Part shown: positions 18,452-28,714 of the stretch, in pieces
How the letters are laid out: each line of letters starts with the position of its first letter
Position numbering within the stretch: the stretch's first letter is position 1
Source: Bordetella ansorpii
Lineage (GTDB): Bacteria > Pseudomonadota > Gammaproteobacteria > Burkholderiales > Burkholderiaceae_B
Direction: 5' to 3'
Assembly (NCBI RefSeq): GCF_900078315.1
Contig: NZ_FKBS01000014.1
Location: forward strand, 556,802 to 620,801
DNA: 64,000 nucleotides
Program-made: the position numbers and the translations under genes
Notes under the pieces: generated by a model
The model's database searches: none
Seen by the model: the letters and a program-made list of their open reading frames with translations, nothing else
Told to the model about the DNA's origin: nothing

Positions 18452-20341
18452 ATGCGCGAGGCAGTACGCTCGCTTGCTTTCGGGGTGTTGGCGCTGGCCG
18501 CGGGCGCTGCGCGCGCGGCGGTGCCCGAGGTGGTCATCGATCCGGGCGGCGTGCCGCCCGCGGCGCTGCAAAGCATCACCTCCGCGGTCGACGCCATCAA
18601 GCGCCTGGCCGCCGACCAGGACGGCGGCGAAGCCAGCCGGTTGCGCCGCCGCGCGCGCGACGCCACGCTGGCCGCGCTGGCCACGCAGGGCTATTTCACG
18701 CCCAAGGTTACGCTGGCGCCCGGCACCGACGTGGCGGGCGACACGTGGGACATCGTCATTGAACCCGGTCCACGCGCGCAGATCGATTCCGTCGACCTGC
18801 AGTTCACCGGCCGCGTCACGCGTCCCGAATACGCCGAGCGCGTCGAGGGCTGGCGCAAGGGCTGGACGCTGCAGCAGGGCACGCCCTTCGTCAATGCCGA
18901 TTGGAACAAGGCCAAGTCCGACCTGCTGCAGTCGGTGCAGGATCGCGATTTCCTGCTGGCGCGCCTGTCGGGCTCGTCCGCCGAGGTCGATGCCGAGACG
19001 GCGCGCGTGCATCTGAGGGTGTCCATCGACAGCGGGCCGCTGGTGCGGATGGGCGCGCTGAAGGTCGAGGGCCTGGAGCGCGTGCCGGAACGGCTGATCG
19101 GCCGTTATGTCGATTACTCGCAAGGGCAGCCGTACCGCCAGGAACAACTGGACCAGTGGCAGCAGGAGCTGCAATCCACCGCATTCTTCCGCGGCGCCTT
19201 CGTGTCGCTCGATACCGTGGCGCTGGACGCCACGCCCGAGGAGTTGCGCCGTCCCGCCGACACCAAGGCGGGCGCCGCGGCGCCTGCGGGCGATCCGGCG
19301 GTGGCGGGCGGGCCCAAGCCGCTTTCGCAGGGCGGCACGCGTCCGGATTCCGATGGCGAGATCACGCTGCCCGTGCAGGTGCGCGTGGTCGAATCGCCGG
19401 CCAAGCGCGCGGCCGCGTCCATCGGTGTGGACGACGAGGCGGGTGTGCGCGTGGAAGGCACCTACCGGCAGAACGTGGTGTTCGGCCAGCCGCTGACCAT
19501 GGAGACCGGGGCCAGCGTGGACCGCTTGCGCCAGCGCGCCTACGCGGATTTCCTCTTGCCGCCGGATTCGCGCGGCCGCAAGGATTCCGTCGGGGTGCTG
19601 GCCGACCGCTCCGACATCGAAGGCCTGCAGGTGACGCGTTTCGCGTTGGGGGCCACGCGCCTGCAGGAGCGCAAGGGCGCTGGCGACAGCCGCGTCGAAT
19701 ACGAGACGCGCTGGGGCGCCCTGCTGGCGCAGGATCACGTGAAGATCGACGGCGGCGACACCTATGACCTGCCCACCGGCACGCTCACGGCGGAATGGCT
19801 GCGGCGCGACGTGGACAGCAAATACGACCCGCGCGAGGGCAACCTGATCGCGGTGGGCGGCGGCGTGGGCGTGGTGCTCAATTCCGGCGAGCCCTATACC
19901 CGGCTGCGGTTGCGTGGCCAGAAGTGGTGGCCGATGGGCAAGCGCGACGTGCTGACGTTGCGCGGCGAGGTCGGCAAGATCTGGTCCAACGCGGACGTGC
20001 GCGTGCCGGACGACTTCGGTTTCCGCGCGGGCGGCGCGCGGTCCATTCGGGGGTATCGCTATCAGAGCATCGGCGAGCGCCGTGACGGCGCCATCGTCGG
20101 CGCCGCGACGCTGGCTGTGGCCAGCATCGAATACGACCATTATTTCGACGAGCGCTTCGGCATCGGCTTCTTCGTCGACGCGGGCGATGCCGCCCAGTCG
20201 TTCGGCGACATGGACGTTGCGTTGGGCTACGGCGTGGGCGCGCGCGTGCGCACGCCGGCCGGACCGTTGTTCCTGGACGTGGCTTACGGCCAGCGGGAAC
20301 GCGATCTGCGCCTGCATTTCTCTCTTGGGATCGCGTTTTGA
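18452..20341 (+). CDS. tamA: Translocation and assembly module outer-membrane protein TamA
   Basis: TamA is a BamA-family outer-membrane barrel that works with TamB in envelope assembly and lipid or autotransporter handling. The 629-residue protein has a signal peptide ending about residue 23 (GAARA), periplasmic POTRA repeats to about residue 240, and a C-terminal 16-strand barrel with the family signature GGARSIRGYRYQSIG and a final aromatic residue (LGIAF). An alanine/proline-rich insertion lies near residues 270-300. The stop overlaps the tamB start as TTGA. Confidence 0.93.
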   Translation: MREAVRSLAFGVLALAAGAARAAVPEVVIDPGGVPPAALQSITSAVDAIKRLAADQDGGEASRLRRRARDATLAALATQGYFTPKVTLAPGTDVAGDTWDIVIEPGPRAQIDSVDLQFTGRVTRPEYAERVEGWRKGWTLQQGTPFVNADWNKAKSDLLQSVQDRDFLLARLSGSSAEVDAETARVHLRVSIDSGPLVRMGALKVEGLERVPERLIGRYVDYSQGQPYRQEQLDQWQQELQSTAFFRGAFVSLDTVALDATPEELRRPADTKAGAAAPAGDPAVAGGPKPLSQGGTRPDSDGEITLPVQVRVVESPAKRAAASIGVDDEAGVRVEGTYRQNVVFGQPLTMETGASVDRLRQRAYADFLLPPDSRGRKDSVGVLADRSDIEGLQVTRFALGATRLQERKGAGDSRVEYETRWGALLAQDHVKIDGGDTYDLPTGTLTAEWLRRDVDSKYDPREGNLIAVGGGVGVVLNSGEPYTRLRLRGQKWWPMGKRDVLTLRGEVGKIWSNADVRVPDDFGFRAGGARSIRGYRYQSIGERRDGAIVGAATLAVASIEYDHYFDERFGIGFFVDAGDAAQSFGDMDVALGYGVGARVRTPAGPLFLDVAYGQRERDLRLHFSLGIAF

Positions 20342-23300
20342 AACGGCGGCTGTACGCACTGCTGCGCTTCTGCCTCGTGTGGCTGCTGCCGAGCACGTTG
20401 ATGTTGCTGGTGGTGGCGCTGGGCTTTTCGCTATGGCTGCTGGGCACGCCCAGCGGCACGCGTCTGCTGTTGTCCACCGCCGTAGAGCAACTGGACGGCA
20501 AGGCCGAGGGGATCGAGGGCAGCCTGCTGGACGATCTGCGCATCGCGCATCTGCACGTCGCCCTGCCGGGTACCGACATCGAGTTGAACACCCTGCGGCT
20601 GGACGTGGACTGGCGCGCGTTGTGGCAACGCAAGCTGCACGTGCGCGAGCTGTCGGCTTCCGCCGCGCGCGTGGCGCTGGCGACGCAGCCGGCGGCGGAC
20701 GAACCGCCCGGCCAACCCTTCACCGAATTGGTGCTGCCTGGCGAGGTCGTGGTCGACCGCCTGGCGGTGGGCGTCTTTTCGCTGACGCAGGACGGCCAGC
20801 CGCTGCCGGTGTCGCTGGGCAATCTGGACGCCAGCCTGGACGGCGGCGTCGACGGCGCCCGCGTGCGGATCGCCCGCCTGCGCGTGGGGCACGAACTGGC
20901 TGACGCCGACGTGCGCGGCACGGCGACGCTGACGAAGCTGGCGGCGCCGTGGCCGTTCGATGCGCAGTTGGAGGTGCAGGCCTTTGGCGCGGGACCGGAC
21001 TCCCCCCTTTGCGTCGACGAGATGTGGGCCCGGGGCGGCATGGCGGGCGCGCCCGAGGCGCAGGCGCCGAAGCCGGCCGCCGTGAAAGGCAAGGGCGGCA
21101 AGTCTGGCGCGCAGACATCGAAATCAACGGCGAAAAACGCACCGGGGCCTGCCGAGCCCGCTTTGCCGCAGCCGGGGCAAGCCGGTGCACGCCGTACCGG
21201 CGCGTCCGGCGAGGCGGCTTCCGGGACGGACGCGGCCGGACTGACGCGCGCCACGTTGCACCCGTTGATCCGGCCGCCCTACACCGCCTGCCCTGTGCAG
21301 TTGCGGGCAGAAGCCAATGGCTCGCTGGACGAGATCCATGCCGTGCTGCAAGCCCAGGGCGGCCGCCTGACGCTGCTTGCCCAGGCGCTGCTGGCGCCGT
21401 CGGAGGCCTTGCCGGTGCGCAATGCCACCCTCGACATCCAACGCGACGGCAAGCCCGCGCTGGCGGCCACGCTGGATCGCCAGCCCGTCGGGAGCCAGCC
21501 CGGCGTGCAGCGCCTGTTGGCCAGCCTGCGGGCCGAGCGGTTCGACCTGGGCGGTCTGCTCGGGCCGGGCATGCCGGGGGCGCTGCTGACCGCGCGCGCA
21601 TCGGTCGATGCCGAAGTGGCCGACATGAAGATCCTGCGCCGCGCCGACGTCGAACTGAATATCGAGGAAGGCAGCCGCTGGAATGGCCAGCCCCTGTCGG
21701 GCAAGGCCAGCGGACATCTGGCGATCGACGCGCAGGCGCAGCAGGCCCTGGCGGCGCAGGTCGCGCAGGCGACAGGGAGTACCGCGCACGCGTCTTCGGA
21801 CGCGAACAGGCAGGCTGCCGAGCCACTGGCGGCTTCGCCCGCCGCCGAACAGCCCGCCGCACAACCCCCCCGCCTTCCCGCCGGCTGGCGTATCGACGGC
21901 GTGGACGTCGACCTGCGCCTGGGACCCAACCGCGTGCAGGCCAAGGGCAGCATGGGCGCCGAGAACGGCAATCTGACGCTGGAGGCCGCCGCGCCGCGCC
22001 TGGACGCCTTCTGGCCCGGCGTGCCGGGCGGCGCCAAGCTGCGGGCCAAAGTGGACGGCACCGTCGCGCGCCATCACGCCACGCTGGAAGCCGCCTACAC
22101 GCCAGCGAACAGCCGGGCCGGGCAACTGGGCCGGGCGCCCGCGCAGGCCAGTCTGGCGCTGGACGGCGGCTGGGGCACGGGGCAAACGGCTTCGGGCCAG
22201 AACGCTTCCACCGCCGCTCTCATCGGTTACCGCGGCACGCTGGCGCGCCTGGATGCCTCCAGCGCGGGCTTTGCCGCCGCCATCGAAAAGCCCTTGACGC
22301 TGGCCTATCTGCCCGGCGCCGCCGCGCCGGCCTGGCAAACCCAGGTGGGCGCCACGGCGCTGGCGCTTACGTTTCCGGACAAGCAACGCATCGTGCTGGC
22401 GCATGGCGGCTCGCGCGTGGGTGCCGGCCGCTGGGAGACGGCTGGCCAGGCCGACAACCTGGTCATCAATGCCGACATGGTCAGGCAACTGCGTCGCGCG
22501 CTCGATCCGGCTTCGCTCGAAGCCGACGCCCAGCGCGAAGCCAATCGCGTGAACGCCGCCGTGAAAGGTCCGCGCCGCATCGCGCTGGACGTCGCCTGGG
22601 ACCTGCGTTTCGCGGGGGCGCTGGGCGGCAAGGTGCATGTCTCGCGCCGCGACGGCGATCTGCGCATTCCCGGCGATCCGCCGATTCCGCTGGGCCTGCG
22701 CCAGCTGGTGCTGGACCTGACCGCCACGCCGACCAGCGGCGGCGCCAGCCGCCTGGCGGCCACGCTGGACGTGCGCACCGAGAAAATGGGCACGATCCGT
22801 GGCCAGGCCAATGCCATGCTGGCCGGCCTGGGCCTGGACGAGCGTCAGCCGATCCGCGCCAACCTGGACGCCGACATCGACGACCTGGCCTGGGTGGGCC
22901 TGTTTACAGGCGATGCGCTGGAGGTCGGCGGCGAAGTCGACGCCCGCCTGCAGGCCCAGGGCACGCTGGCCGGCGGCTGGACCGCCAGCGGCACCGTGCG
23001 CGGCCAGAAGCTGCGCGTGGTGCGGGTGGACGACGGCGTGCGGCTGATCGATGGTACGCTGGACGCGCGCCTGGACGGCGACCGTTTCATCCTGAACTCG
23101 CTGCGCTTTCCCGCCGCGCTGCGTGTGATGCCGGCCGAGTGGCGCACGCGCGAATGGGTGTCCACCAACGAAGACGCCAAGAATGGCTACATCGACGCCA
23201 GCGGCCAGTGGCTGCTGAGCCAGTCGCAGGGCAAGGTCGACGTCAAAGTGCATCGCTTCCCGGTGCTGCAGCGCTCCGACCGCTACGGCATGGTGTCGGG

Positions 23301-24222
23301 CACGGTGACGCTGGACGCCGCGCTGCCGCGCCTGACGCTGACCGGCGACCTGACGGCCGACGCCGGCTGGGTCAGCCTGGAGATCCTGCAGGGCGTGCCC
23401 ACGCTGGACGACGACGTACGCGTCGTGCGGGCGGGGGAAGAAAAGCAGGCGGCCAGCAGCCCGATGCAGATCGGCATGGACGTGAAGTTCGACATGGGGC
23501 CGCGCTTCTACATCACCGGCATGGGCCTGGACGCAGGCCTGCTGGGCAGTATCCGCATCCAGATGAACGACGGCCGCCTCACCGGCATGGGCGCGCTGCG
23601 CACGCGCGGTGGCGGGATCGAGGCCTACGGGCAGAAGCTGCGCCTGAGCCGCGGCGTGCTGACTTTCCAGGGCCGGCTGGAAAACCCGCTGCTGGATATC
23701 GAGGCCCTGCGCACCGGCGAGCAGGTCGAGGCGGGCGTGAAGGTCTCGGGCACGGCGCAGCGGCCGCGCATCGATCTGGTGTCCTATCCCGACGTCAGCG
23801 ACGTCGAGAAACTGTCGTGGCTGGTGCTGGGCCGCGGGCCCGACGAGGGCGGCAACGACACGGCCTTGCTGCTGTCGGTCGGCACCGCGCTGCTGGGCGG
23901 CGGCGAGCCGTTCTACAAGCAGTTCGGGCTGGACGACGTCAGTGTGCGCACCGGTTCGCTGGGCAGCTCGGGCAGCCTGCTGCCCGACCGCACGGTGGCG
24001 GGCGACGTCAACCGGGACAGCGACAGCGAATTGGCTACCCAGTTCATCGTGGGCAGCAAGCGCTTCTCCAATGGCATCACGCTCAGTGTCGAGCAGGCGC
24101 TGGCAGGCAGCGAGACCGTCGGCCGGGTCAGTTACCGGCTGGCGCGCGGGCTGTCGCTGGACCTCAAGGGCGGCGGCGTGAACGGGCTGGCGCTGGTGTA
24201 CCGGGTATTGTGGGACGATTGA
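20338..24222 (+). CDS. tamB: Translocation and assembly module inner-membrane protein TamB
   Basis: TamB is an AsmA-like giant anchored in the inner membrane by one N-terminal helix (about residues 11-33). Its long beta-rich body crosses the periplasm to TamA, and proteins of this class are implicated in phospholipid transport to the outer membrane. The 1294 residues end in the DUF490/TamB domain, with LSWLVLGRGPDEGGND and a final LVYRVLWDD. The start codon is TTG, overlapping the tamA stop, which implies translational coupling. Two low-complexity Ala/Pro/Lys-rich stretches (about 235-300 and 475-515) are insertions relative to shorter relatives. Confidence 0.93.
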   Translation: MKRRLYALLRFCLVWLLPSTLMLLVVALGFSLWLLGTPSGTRLLLSTAVEQLDGKAEGIEGSLLDDLRIAHLHVALPGTDIELNTLRLDVDWRALWQRKLHVRELSASAARVALATQPAADEPPGQPFTELVLPGEVVVDRLAVGVFSLTQDGQPLPVSLGNLDASLDGGVDGARVRIARLRVGHELADADVRGTATLTKLAAPWPFDAQLEVQAFGAGPDSPLCVDEMWARGGMAGAPEAQAPKPAAVKGKGGKSGAQTSKSTAKNAPGPAEPALPQPGQAGARRTGASGEAASGTDAAGLTRATLHPLIRPPYTACPVQLRAEANGSLDEIHAVLQAQGGRLTLLAQALLAPSEALPVRNATLDIQRDGKPALAATLDRQPVGSQPGVQRLLASLRAERFDLGGLLGPGMPGALLTARASVDAEVADMKILRRADVELNIEEGSRWNGQPLSGKASGHLAIDAQAQQALAAQVAQATGSTAHASSDANRQAAEPLAASPAAEQPAAQPPRLPAGWRIDGVDVDLRLGPNRVQAKGSMGAENGNLTLEAAAPRLDAFWPGVPGGAKLRAKVDGTVARHHATLEAAYTPANSRAGQLGRAPAQASLALDGGWGTGQTASGQNASTAALIGYRGTLARLDASSAGFAAAIEKPLTLAYLPGAAAPAWQTQVGATALALTFPDKQRIVLAHGGSRVGAGRWETAGQADNLVINADMVRQLRRALDPASLEADAQREANRVNAAVKGPRRIALDVAWDLRFAGALGGKVHVSRRDGDLRIPGDPPIPLGLRQLVLDLTATPTSGGASRLAATLDVRTEKMGTIRGQANAMLAGLGLDERQPIRANLDADIDDLAWVGLFTGDALEVGGEVDARLQAQGTLAGGWTASGTVRGQKLRVVRVDDGVRLIDGTLDARLDGDRFILNSLRFPAALRVMPAEWRTREWVSTNEDAKNGYIDASGQWLLSQSQGKVDVKVHRFPVLQRSDRYGMVSGTVTLDAALPRLTLTGDLTADAGWVSLEILQGVPTLDDDVRVVRAGEEKQAASSPMQIGMDVKFDMGPRFYITGMGLDAGLLGSIRIQMNDGRLTGMGALRTRGGGIEAYGQKLRLSRGVLTFQGRLENPLLDIEALRTGEQVEAGVKVSGTAQRPRIDLVSYPDVSDVEKLSWLVLGRGPDEGGNDTALLLSVGTALLGGGEPFYKQFGLDDVSVRTGSLGSSGSLLPDRTVAGDVNRDSDSELATQFIVGSKRFSNGITLSVEQALAGSETVGRVSYRLARGLSLDLKGGGVNGLALVYRVLWDD

Positions 24223-24282
24223 GTCCAGGGGCGATTTCCGGCGAACGGATAAAATACGCCCCATTCATTCGGGATTTTCACC

Positions 24283-24846
24283 ATGAGCATCAAAAGCGAC
24301 CGCTGGATCCGCCGCGCCTCCGAGGCTGGCATGATCGAACCCTTCGAGGCTGGCCAGGTCCGCATGGCCAACGGCGAGCGCATCGTCAGCTACGGCACCA
24401 GCAGCTACGGCTACGACGTGCGTTGCGCCGACGAATTCAAGATCTTCACCAACATCAACTCCACCATCGTCGACCCCAAGGCGTTCGACGAGAAGTCGTT
24501 CGTCGACTTCAAGGGCGATGTCTGCATCATCCCGCCGAACTCGTTCGCGCTGGCCCGCACGGTGGAGTACTTCCGCATTCCGCGCAGCGTGCTGACGATC
24601 TGCCTGGGCAAGAGTACCTACGCGCGCTGCGGCATCATCGTCAACGTGACACCGCTCGAACCCGAGTGGGAAGGGCACGTCACGCTGGAGTTCTCCAACA
24701 CTACGCCGCTGCCCGCCAAGATCTATGCCGGCGAGGGCTGCGCCCAGATGCTGTTCCTGGAAAGCGACGAGGTCTGCGAGACTTCGTACCGCGACCGCGG
24801 CGGCAAGTACCAGGGCCAGCGCGGCGTCACGTTGCCGCGCACCTAG
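24283..24846 (+). CDS. dcd: dCTP deaminase
   Basis: Converts dCTP to dUTP and ammonia, feeding dTMP synthesis. The 187-residue protein matches the homotrimeric family throughout: [16 protein letters not shown] at the N-terminus, the nucleotide-binding [12 protein letters not shown], and the catalytic-site region [18 protein letters not shown] with the conserved Glu. A TAAAAT hexamer at 24250-24255, 28 bases ahead of the ATG, may be its own -10 element after tamB; no good -35 accompanies it. Only 10 bases separate it from the convergent LysR gene. Confidence 0.95.
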   Translation: MSIKSDRWIRRASEAGMIEPFEAGQVRMANGERIVSYGTSSYGYDVRCADEFKIFTNINSTIVDPKAFDEKSFVDFKGDVCIIPPNSFALARTVEYFRIPRSVLTICLGKSTYARCGIIVNVTPLEPEWEGHVTLEFSNTTPLPAKIYAGEGCAQMLFLESDEVCETSYRDRGGKYQGQRGVTLPRT

Positions 24847-24856
24847 GCCGGCCGTT

Positions 24857-25792
24857 TCAGGCGGCGGGCGCCTTGCCTGCCGCCGCCACCGCTTCCCACA
24901 GCTTCTCTGCCACGGGCGCCAGCTCGCTGGGTTGCCGGTACAGGCAGATGTCCACCGGGATGTCCCATTGCGGGCCGCCTGCCCGGCACAGGCGCCCCTG
25001 CGCCAGATCCTCTTTCACCAGTTCACCCGGCAGCCATGCGATGCCGCGGCCTTGCAGCGCCATCGAGCGCAACAGGGCCGCGTGGTGCGCCACGAAGGTC
25101 TCGCGGAACCGGTCGGCGGTCTTGCCCGCCTGCTTCAGGTGATGATCGACGATGCGGCCCAGTCCCGACGCCGGCCCATACGACAGCAGCGGCACGGGGG
25201 CGTCGTGGTCCACCAGATGGCGCGCCGAGCCGTCAGTGGCGGGCGCGCCCACCGGCATCAGCACGTCGCCGTCGAGCCGCACCACGGGATAGGCCTGTTC
25301 GTCCATGCGGTTGGGCACGCCCGCATGGCGGTGGCACAGCAGGAACTGCACGCGGCGCTGGGCCATCAGGTCGGCGCACGACTGGAAGCTGTCGGACATG
25401 GTCTGGATGGGGCCGATGGCGAACAGGGCCTCCAGGCTGACCAGCCAGCGCGGAAAGAACGTCAATGACAGGAAATGCGTGGCGGCGAAGCGCAGGCTGG
25501 CTTCCGACTGCGCCTGGGCCGCGCGGGCCTTGATGCGGGCGGCCTCCAGGTCGGCCAGCACCTGCTGCAACAGGGGACGGAACTTGCGGCCGGCGGCGGT
25601 CAGTTCGGTGGGGTGGGCGCTGCGGTCGAACAGATCGACGCCGACCCATTCCTCCAGTGCCCGGATGTGCCGGCTGAAGGCCGGCTGGGCGATGGCCCGC
25701 GCCTCGGCGGCGCGCGAAAAACTGCCGGTCTCCGCCAAGGCGCAGAAATCCTCCAGCCATTCCATGTCCAAAGGACGGTTTCCGGGCCCCAT
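24857..25792 (-). CDS. LysR-family transcriptional regulator
   Basis: A 311-residue LysR regulator with the N-terminal winged HTH (MEWLEDFCALAETGSFSRAA and PAFSRHIRALEEWVG) and a C-terminal effector domain. I chose ATG 25792 because GGAG lies six bases before it; the internal ATG at 25765 and longer starts are weaker. It is divergent from the DapA-like/Bug/SDR cluster, the usual arrangement for a LysR protein that controls its neighbours, so it probably responds to a substrate or product of that cluster. Confidence 0.87.
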   Translation of the reverse strand: MGPGNRPLDMEWLEDFCALAETGSFSRAAEARAIAQPAFSRHIRALEEWVGVDLFDRSAHPTELTAAGRKFRPLLQQVLADLEAARIKARAAQAQSEASLRFAATHFLSLTFFPRWLVSLEALFAIGPIQTMSDSFQSCADLMAQRRVQFLLCHRHAGVPNRMDEQAYPVVRLDGDVLMPVGAPATDGSARHLVDHDAPVPLLSYGPASGLGRIVDHHLKQAGKTADRFRETFVAHHAALLRSMALQGRGIAWLPGELVKEDLAQGRLCRAGGPQWDIPVDICLYRQPSELAPVAEKLWEAVAAAGKAPAA

Positions 25793-25942
25793 GCTGTGCT
25801 CCGCTATGGAAATAGTTCTATGCGATTGCAGTATTGGACGGTCTTCCACGCCCTGCTCAATCATAGCTTCCAGATCACTGAGGTCCGTTCACGCAGATTT
25901 CCCTGCCGCGTGGCCAGGCCCTAACCACACTCGGAGACAAGC
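25793..25942. promoter_or_regulatory. Divergent control region between LysR and the DapA-like gene
   Basis: This 150-base gap must hold both divergent promoters. At 25804-25822 it has overlapping short dyads (CTATGGAAATAG and ATAGTTCTAT) and a direct repeat of CTATG, plausible as a LysR operator. No clear -35/-10 pair was recognised. Confidence 0.4.
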
Positions 25943-26881
25943 ATGGCTTCCATCGCGAACTATCGCGGCATCATTCCCGCTATTTCGTGCCCCTTCACCC
26001 CGGATCACCGCATCGACGAACCCGCGTTGCGCAAGCTGGCCTCCTGGCTGGCGGGCCACGATGGCGTAGTGGCGGTGATGACCAACGGCCATACCGGCGA
26101 AGTGTTCTCGCTGACCCCGGCCGAACGCGCCCAGGTGACCCGCATCGTGGCCGACGAACTGCGGGGCCGCCTGCCGGTGATCTCGTCGCTGGTGTGCGAA
26201 GGCATTGCCGACGCCGCCGAGCAGGCCCGCATGGCCCGCGAGGCCGGCGCCGCCGCGCTGGACGTGATGCCGCCCCACCACTGGCTGCGCTTCGGTTTCA
26301 CGTCGGGCCATGCCCTGCAGTACTTCGAGGCCATCCACCAGGCCGCGCCCGACCTGGACCTGGTCTGCCACGTGTATCCGGCCTGGACGCGCGCGGCGTA
26401 CTCCTCGCCGTTGCTGGCCGACCTGGCGCGGTTGCCCTACGTGCAGGCCTTCAAGGTGGGCCAGCGCGACATGAACAAATATGCCCGCGACATCCAGGCG
26501 ATGCGCGAGGCCAACCCCGAGAAGGCCATCCTGACCTGCCACGACGAATACCTGCTGGCCTCGATGGTGCAGGGCGTGGACGGCGCGCTGGTGGGCTTCG
26601 CGACGTTCATCCCGCAACTGATCATCGATCTGTGGGAAGCGGTCAAGGCGGGCGACCTGCGCCGCGCGCAGGCCGTGCAGGCCGTGATCACCCCGCTGAA
26701 GGACGCGGTGTACGGCGGCGGCGAACCCACTGGCGAGGCGCATGCCCGCATGAAGATGGGCATGTACCTGGCCGGCGTGCTGGACGACGCCACGGTGCGT
26801 CCGCCCACCGAGTCTCCCGATGACGAGGAAGTGCAGGCACTGCGTGCCGCATTGCGGCAGGCGGGCTTGCTCAAGCGTTGA
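25943..26881 (+). CDS. Dihydrodipicolinate synthase family protein
   Basis: A 312-residue TIM-barrel aldolase/lyase of the DapA/NAL family, which uses a Schiff-base lysine on 2-oxo acids. The catalytic tyrosine appears in CHVYPAWT and the Schiff-base lysine in VQAFKVGQRD. The usual GTTGE loop reads TNGHTGE, which argues against true DapA and for another 2-oxo-acid substrate. It heads a cluster with a Bug receptor and a short-chain dehydrogenase, divergent from a LysR gene, so it is probably catabolic. The exact substrate is not predictable. Confidence 0.88.
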   Translation: MASIANYRGIIPAISCPFTPDHRIDEPALRKLASWLAGHDGVVAVMTNGHTGEVFSLTPAERAQVTRIVADELRGRLPVISSLVCEGIADAAEQARMAREAGAAALDVMPPHHWLRFGFTSGHALQYFEAIHQAAPDLDLVCHVYPAWTRAAYSSPLLADLARLPYVQAFKVGQRDMNKYARDIQAMREANPEKAILTCHDEYLLASMVQGVDGALVGFATFIPQLIIDLWEAVKAGDLRRAQAVQAVITPLKDAVYGGGEPTGEAHARMKMGMYLAGVLDDATVRPPTESPDDEEVQALRAALRQAGLLKR

Positions 26882-26990
26882 GCAGCAGGCAATAAGCAGC
26901 ACGGAGTAAAGCAGTACGAGTACGGCGAAAAGAGCGGCCGGCGTGGCGCCCCATGCCGTGCCGATCCAGAATAGATAACGGAGACAAATC

Positions 26991-27953
26991 ATGCTGAAGA
27001 AATTGCTGTCGTACGCGCTGTGCGCATTGCCCCTGGTGGGGGCGGCCACCGTCCACGCGGCGGGTTATCCCGAACGCCCGATCCGGATGGTGATTCCCTT
27101 TCCGCCGGGCGGCACGCTGGACGCGCTGGGTCGCGACGTGGCCAAGCAGATCAGCGACCAGACCGGCCAGAACGTGGTGGTGGAGAACCGCGCGGGCGGC
27201 AACGGCACCATCGGCGCCGACGTGGTGGCGCGCTCGAAGGCCGACGGCTACACGCTGCTGTTCAGTGCCTCCACCTTCGTGACCGCGCCCATGACGATGA
27301 CGTCGGTGCCGTTCAAGGTGGAGAAGGACTTCTTGCCGGTGGCCATGGCCGCCAAGGCGCCGCTGTCGGTGTCGGTGCGCAAAGAGCTGCCCGTGAAAAA
27401 CCTGGCGGAGTTGCTGAAGTACGCCCGCGCCAATCCGGGCAAGCTGACGTTCGCCGTGGGTTCGATCGGCTCGGCCGGCTACCTGTCCACCGCGCTGCTC
27501 AAGCGCCAGGGCGGCATGGATTACATGGTGGTGCCGTACAAGGGCACGGCGCCGGCCTTCCAGGACCTGATCGGCGGCCGGATCGACGGTTTCATCGACC
27601 CCGTGCTGGGCGCGATGGAGTACTACCGCAGCGGCATGCTGCGCATCCTGGCGGTGACGTCCGACAAGCGCCTGGGCAGCCTGCCCGATGTGCCGACCGT
27701 CAGCGAGACGCTGCCGGGCTATCAGTACTACAGTTGGTACGGCCTGTGGGCGCCGGCCGGCACGCCGCCCGAGATCGTGCAGAAGCTGAACACCGAGGTG
27801 AACAAGGCGCTGGGCGGCGACATCCAGGCGAAGTACACCAGGCTGGGCCTGTTGATCACCCCGGGCAGCGTCGAGGATTTCGCGCGCTTCCAGCGCGAGG
27901 ACATGGCCGCCGCCAAGCGCCTGATCGACGAAGAGGGCATCCGTGTCGAATGA
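26991..27953 (+). CDS. Bug/TctC-family periplasmic solute receptor
   Basis: A 320-residue tripartite tricarboxylate transporter receptor. It has a signal peptide (cleavage near residue 24, VHAAG) and the family signatures YPERPIRMVIPFPPGGTLDA and VVENRAGGNGTIGAD. These proteins bind carboxylated small molecules in the periplasm. No TctA or TctB membrane subunit lies nearby, as is common for the expanded Bug family of Bordetella-like bacteria. Its last 11 bases overlap the next gene, and it probably captures the substrate of the DapA-like/SDR pathway. Confidence 0.93.
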   Translation: MLKKLLSYALCALPLVGAATVHAAGYPERPIRMVIPFPPGGTLDALGRDVAKQISDQTGQNVVVENRAGGNGTIGADVVARSKADGYTLLFSASTFVTAPMTMTSVPFKVEKDFLPVAMAAKAPLSVSVRKELPVKNLAELLKYARANPGKLTFAVGSIGSAGYLSTALLKRQGGMDYMVVPYKGTAPAFQDLIGGRIDGFIDPVLGAMEYYRSGMLRILAVTSDKRLGSLPDVPTVSETLPGYQYYSWYGLWAPAGTPPEIVQKLNTEVNKALGGDIQAKYTRLGLLITPGSVEDFARFQREDMAAAKRLIDEEGIRVE

Positions 27954-28692
27954 TGATTCAGGCAGTCCGGCCGGACCGCGTTCGATCCTGCCTCGCTCGG
28001 CTGAACGCGGGCTGGCGGTGGTGACCGGCGCGGCCGGCGGCATCGGCCTGGCCATCGCGCAGCATCTGCTGGCCGACGGCTGGCGGGTGGCGGGGCTGGA
28101 TCTGGGTGCGTCCGCGCTAGCGCACCCGGCCTATCGGCACATCCCTGTCGACCTGTGCGATGCCGACGCCACCGCCCAGTCGCTGCAAGCGGTGCCGGAC
28201 GCCCGAGCCTTGGTGCATTGCGCCGGGATTTTGAGAGTCGGCACTTTGCAGGATCTGAATCCGGCGGACGGCATGCGGATGTGGGCCCTGCATGTGGATG
28301 CCGCCGTGCGGCTGGCGCAAGGGCTGTTGCCCGTCTTGTCAGGCAGCGGGCAGGGCAGGGTCGTGCTGATCGGCAGCCGGGTGGCGCAGGGCATGCCCGG
28401 ACGCAGCCTGTACGCGGCCTCGAAGGCGGCGCTGGTGGCCTTGGCGCGCAGTTGGGCGGCCGAGCTGGCGGCAAGCGGGGTCACGGTCAACGTGGTGTCG
28501 CCCGCCGCCACGCAGACAGGCATGCTGGCCGATCCGGCGCGGGCGGCCAGCGCGCCCAGGCTGCCCCCTATCGGCCGGCTGATCCAGCCGGATGAGATCG
28601 CGGCGACGGTGGCGTTCCTGCTGTCGGACGCGGCGGCCGCGATCACCGGGCAGGACCTTGCGGTGTGCGGCGGATCGTCGCTGCCGCGTTGA
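27943..28692 (+). CDS. Short-chain dehydrogenase/reductase
   Basis: A 249-residue NAD(P)-dependent oxidoreductase with Rossmann motif TGAAGGIG, structural motif HCAG, and catalytic residues Ser in IGSRVAQ and Tyr/Lys in YAASK. It starts at a GTG inside the end of the Bug receptor gene, preceded by GAAGAGGG, so the two are translationally linked. The first 22 residues are a non-conserved leader before the fold. Its substrate is unknown and is likely an intermediate of the same pathway as the DapA-like enzyme. Confidence 0.88.
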   Translation: MSNDDSGSPAGPRSILPRSAERGLAVVTGAAGGIGLAIAQHLLADGWRVAGLDLGASALAHPAYRHIPVDLCDADATAQSLQAVPDARALVHCAGILRVGTLQDLNPADGMRMWALHVDAAVRLAQGLLPVLSGSGQGRVVLIGSRVAQGMPGRSLYAASKAALVALARSWAAELAASGVTVNVVSPAATQTGMLADPARAASAPRLPPIGRLIQPDEIAATVAFLLSDAAAAITGQDLAVCGGSSLPR

Positions 28693-28714
28693 AGGTTGTC
28701 CACAGGGCGCCGCG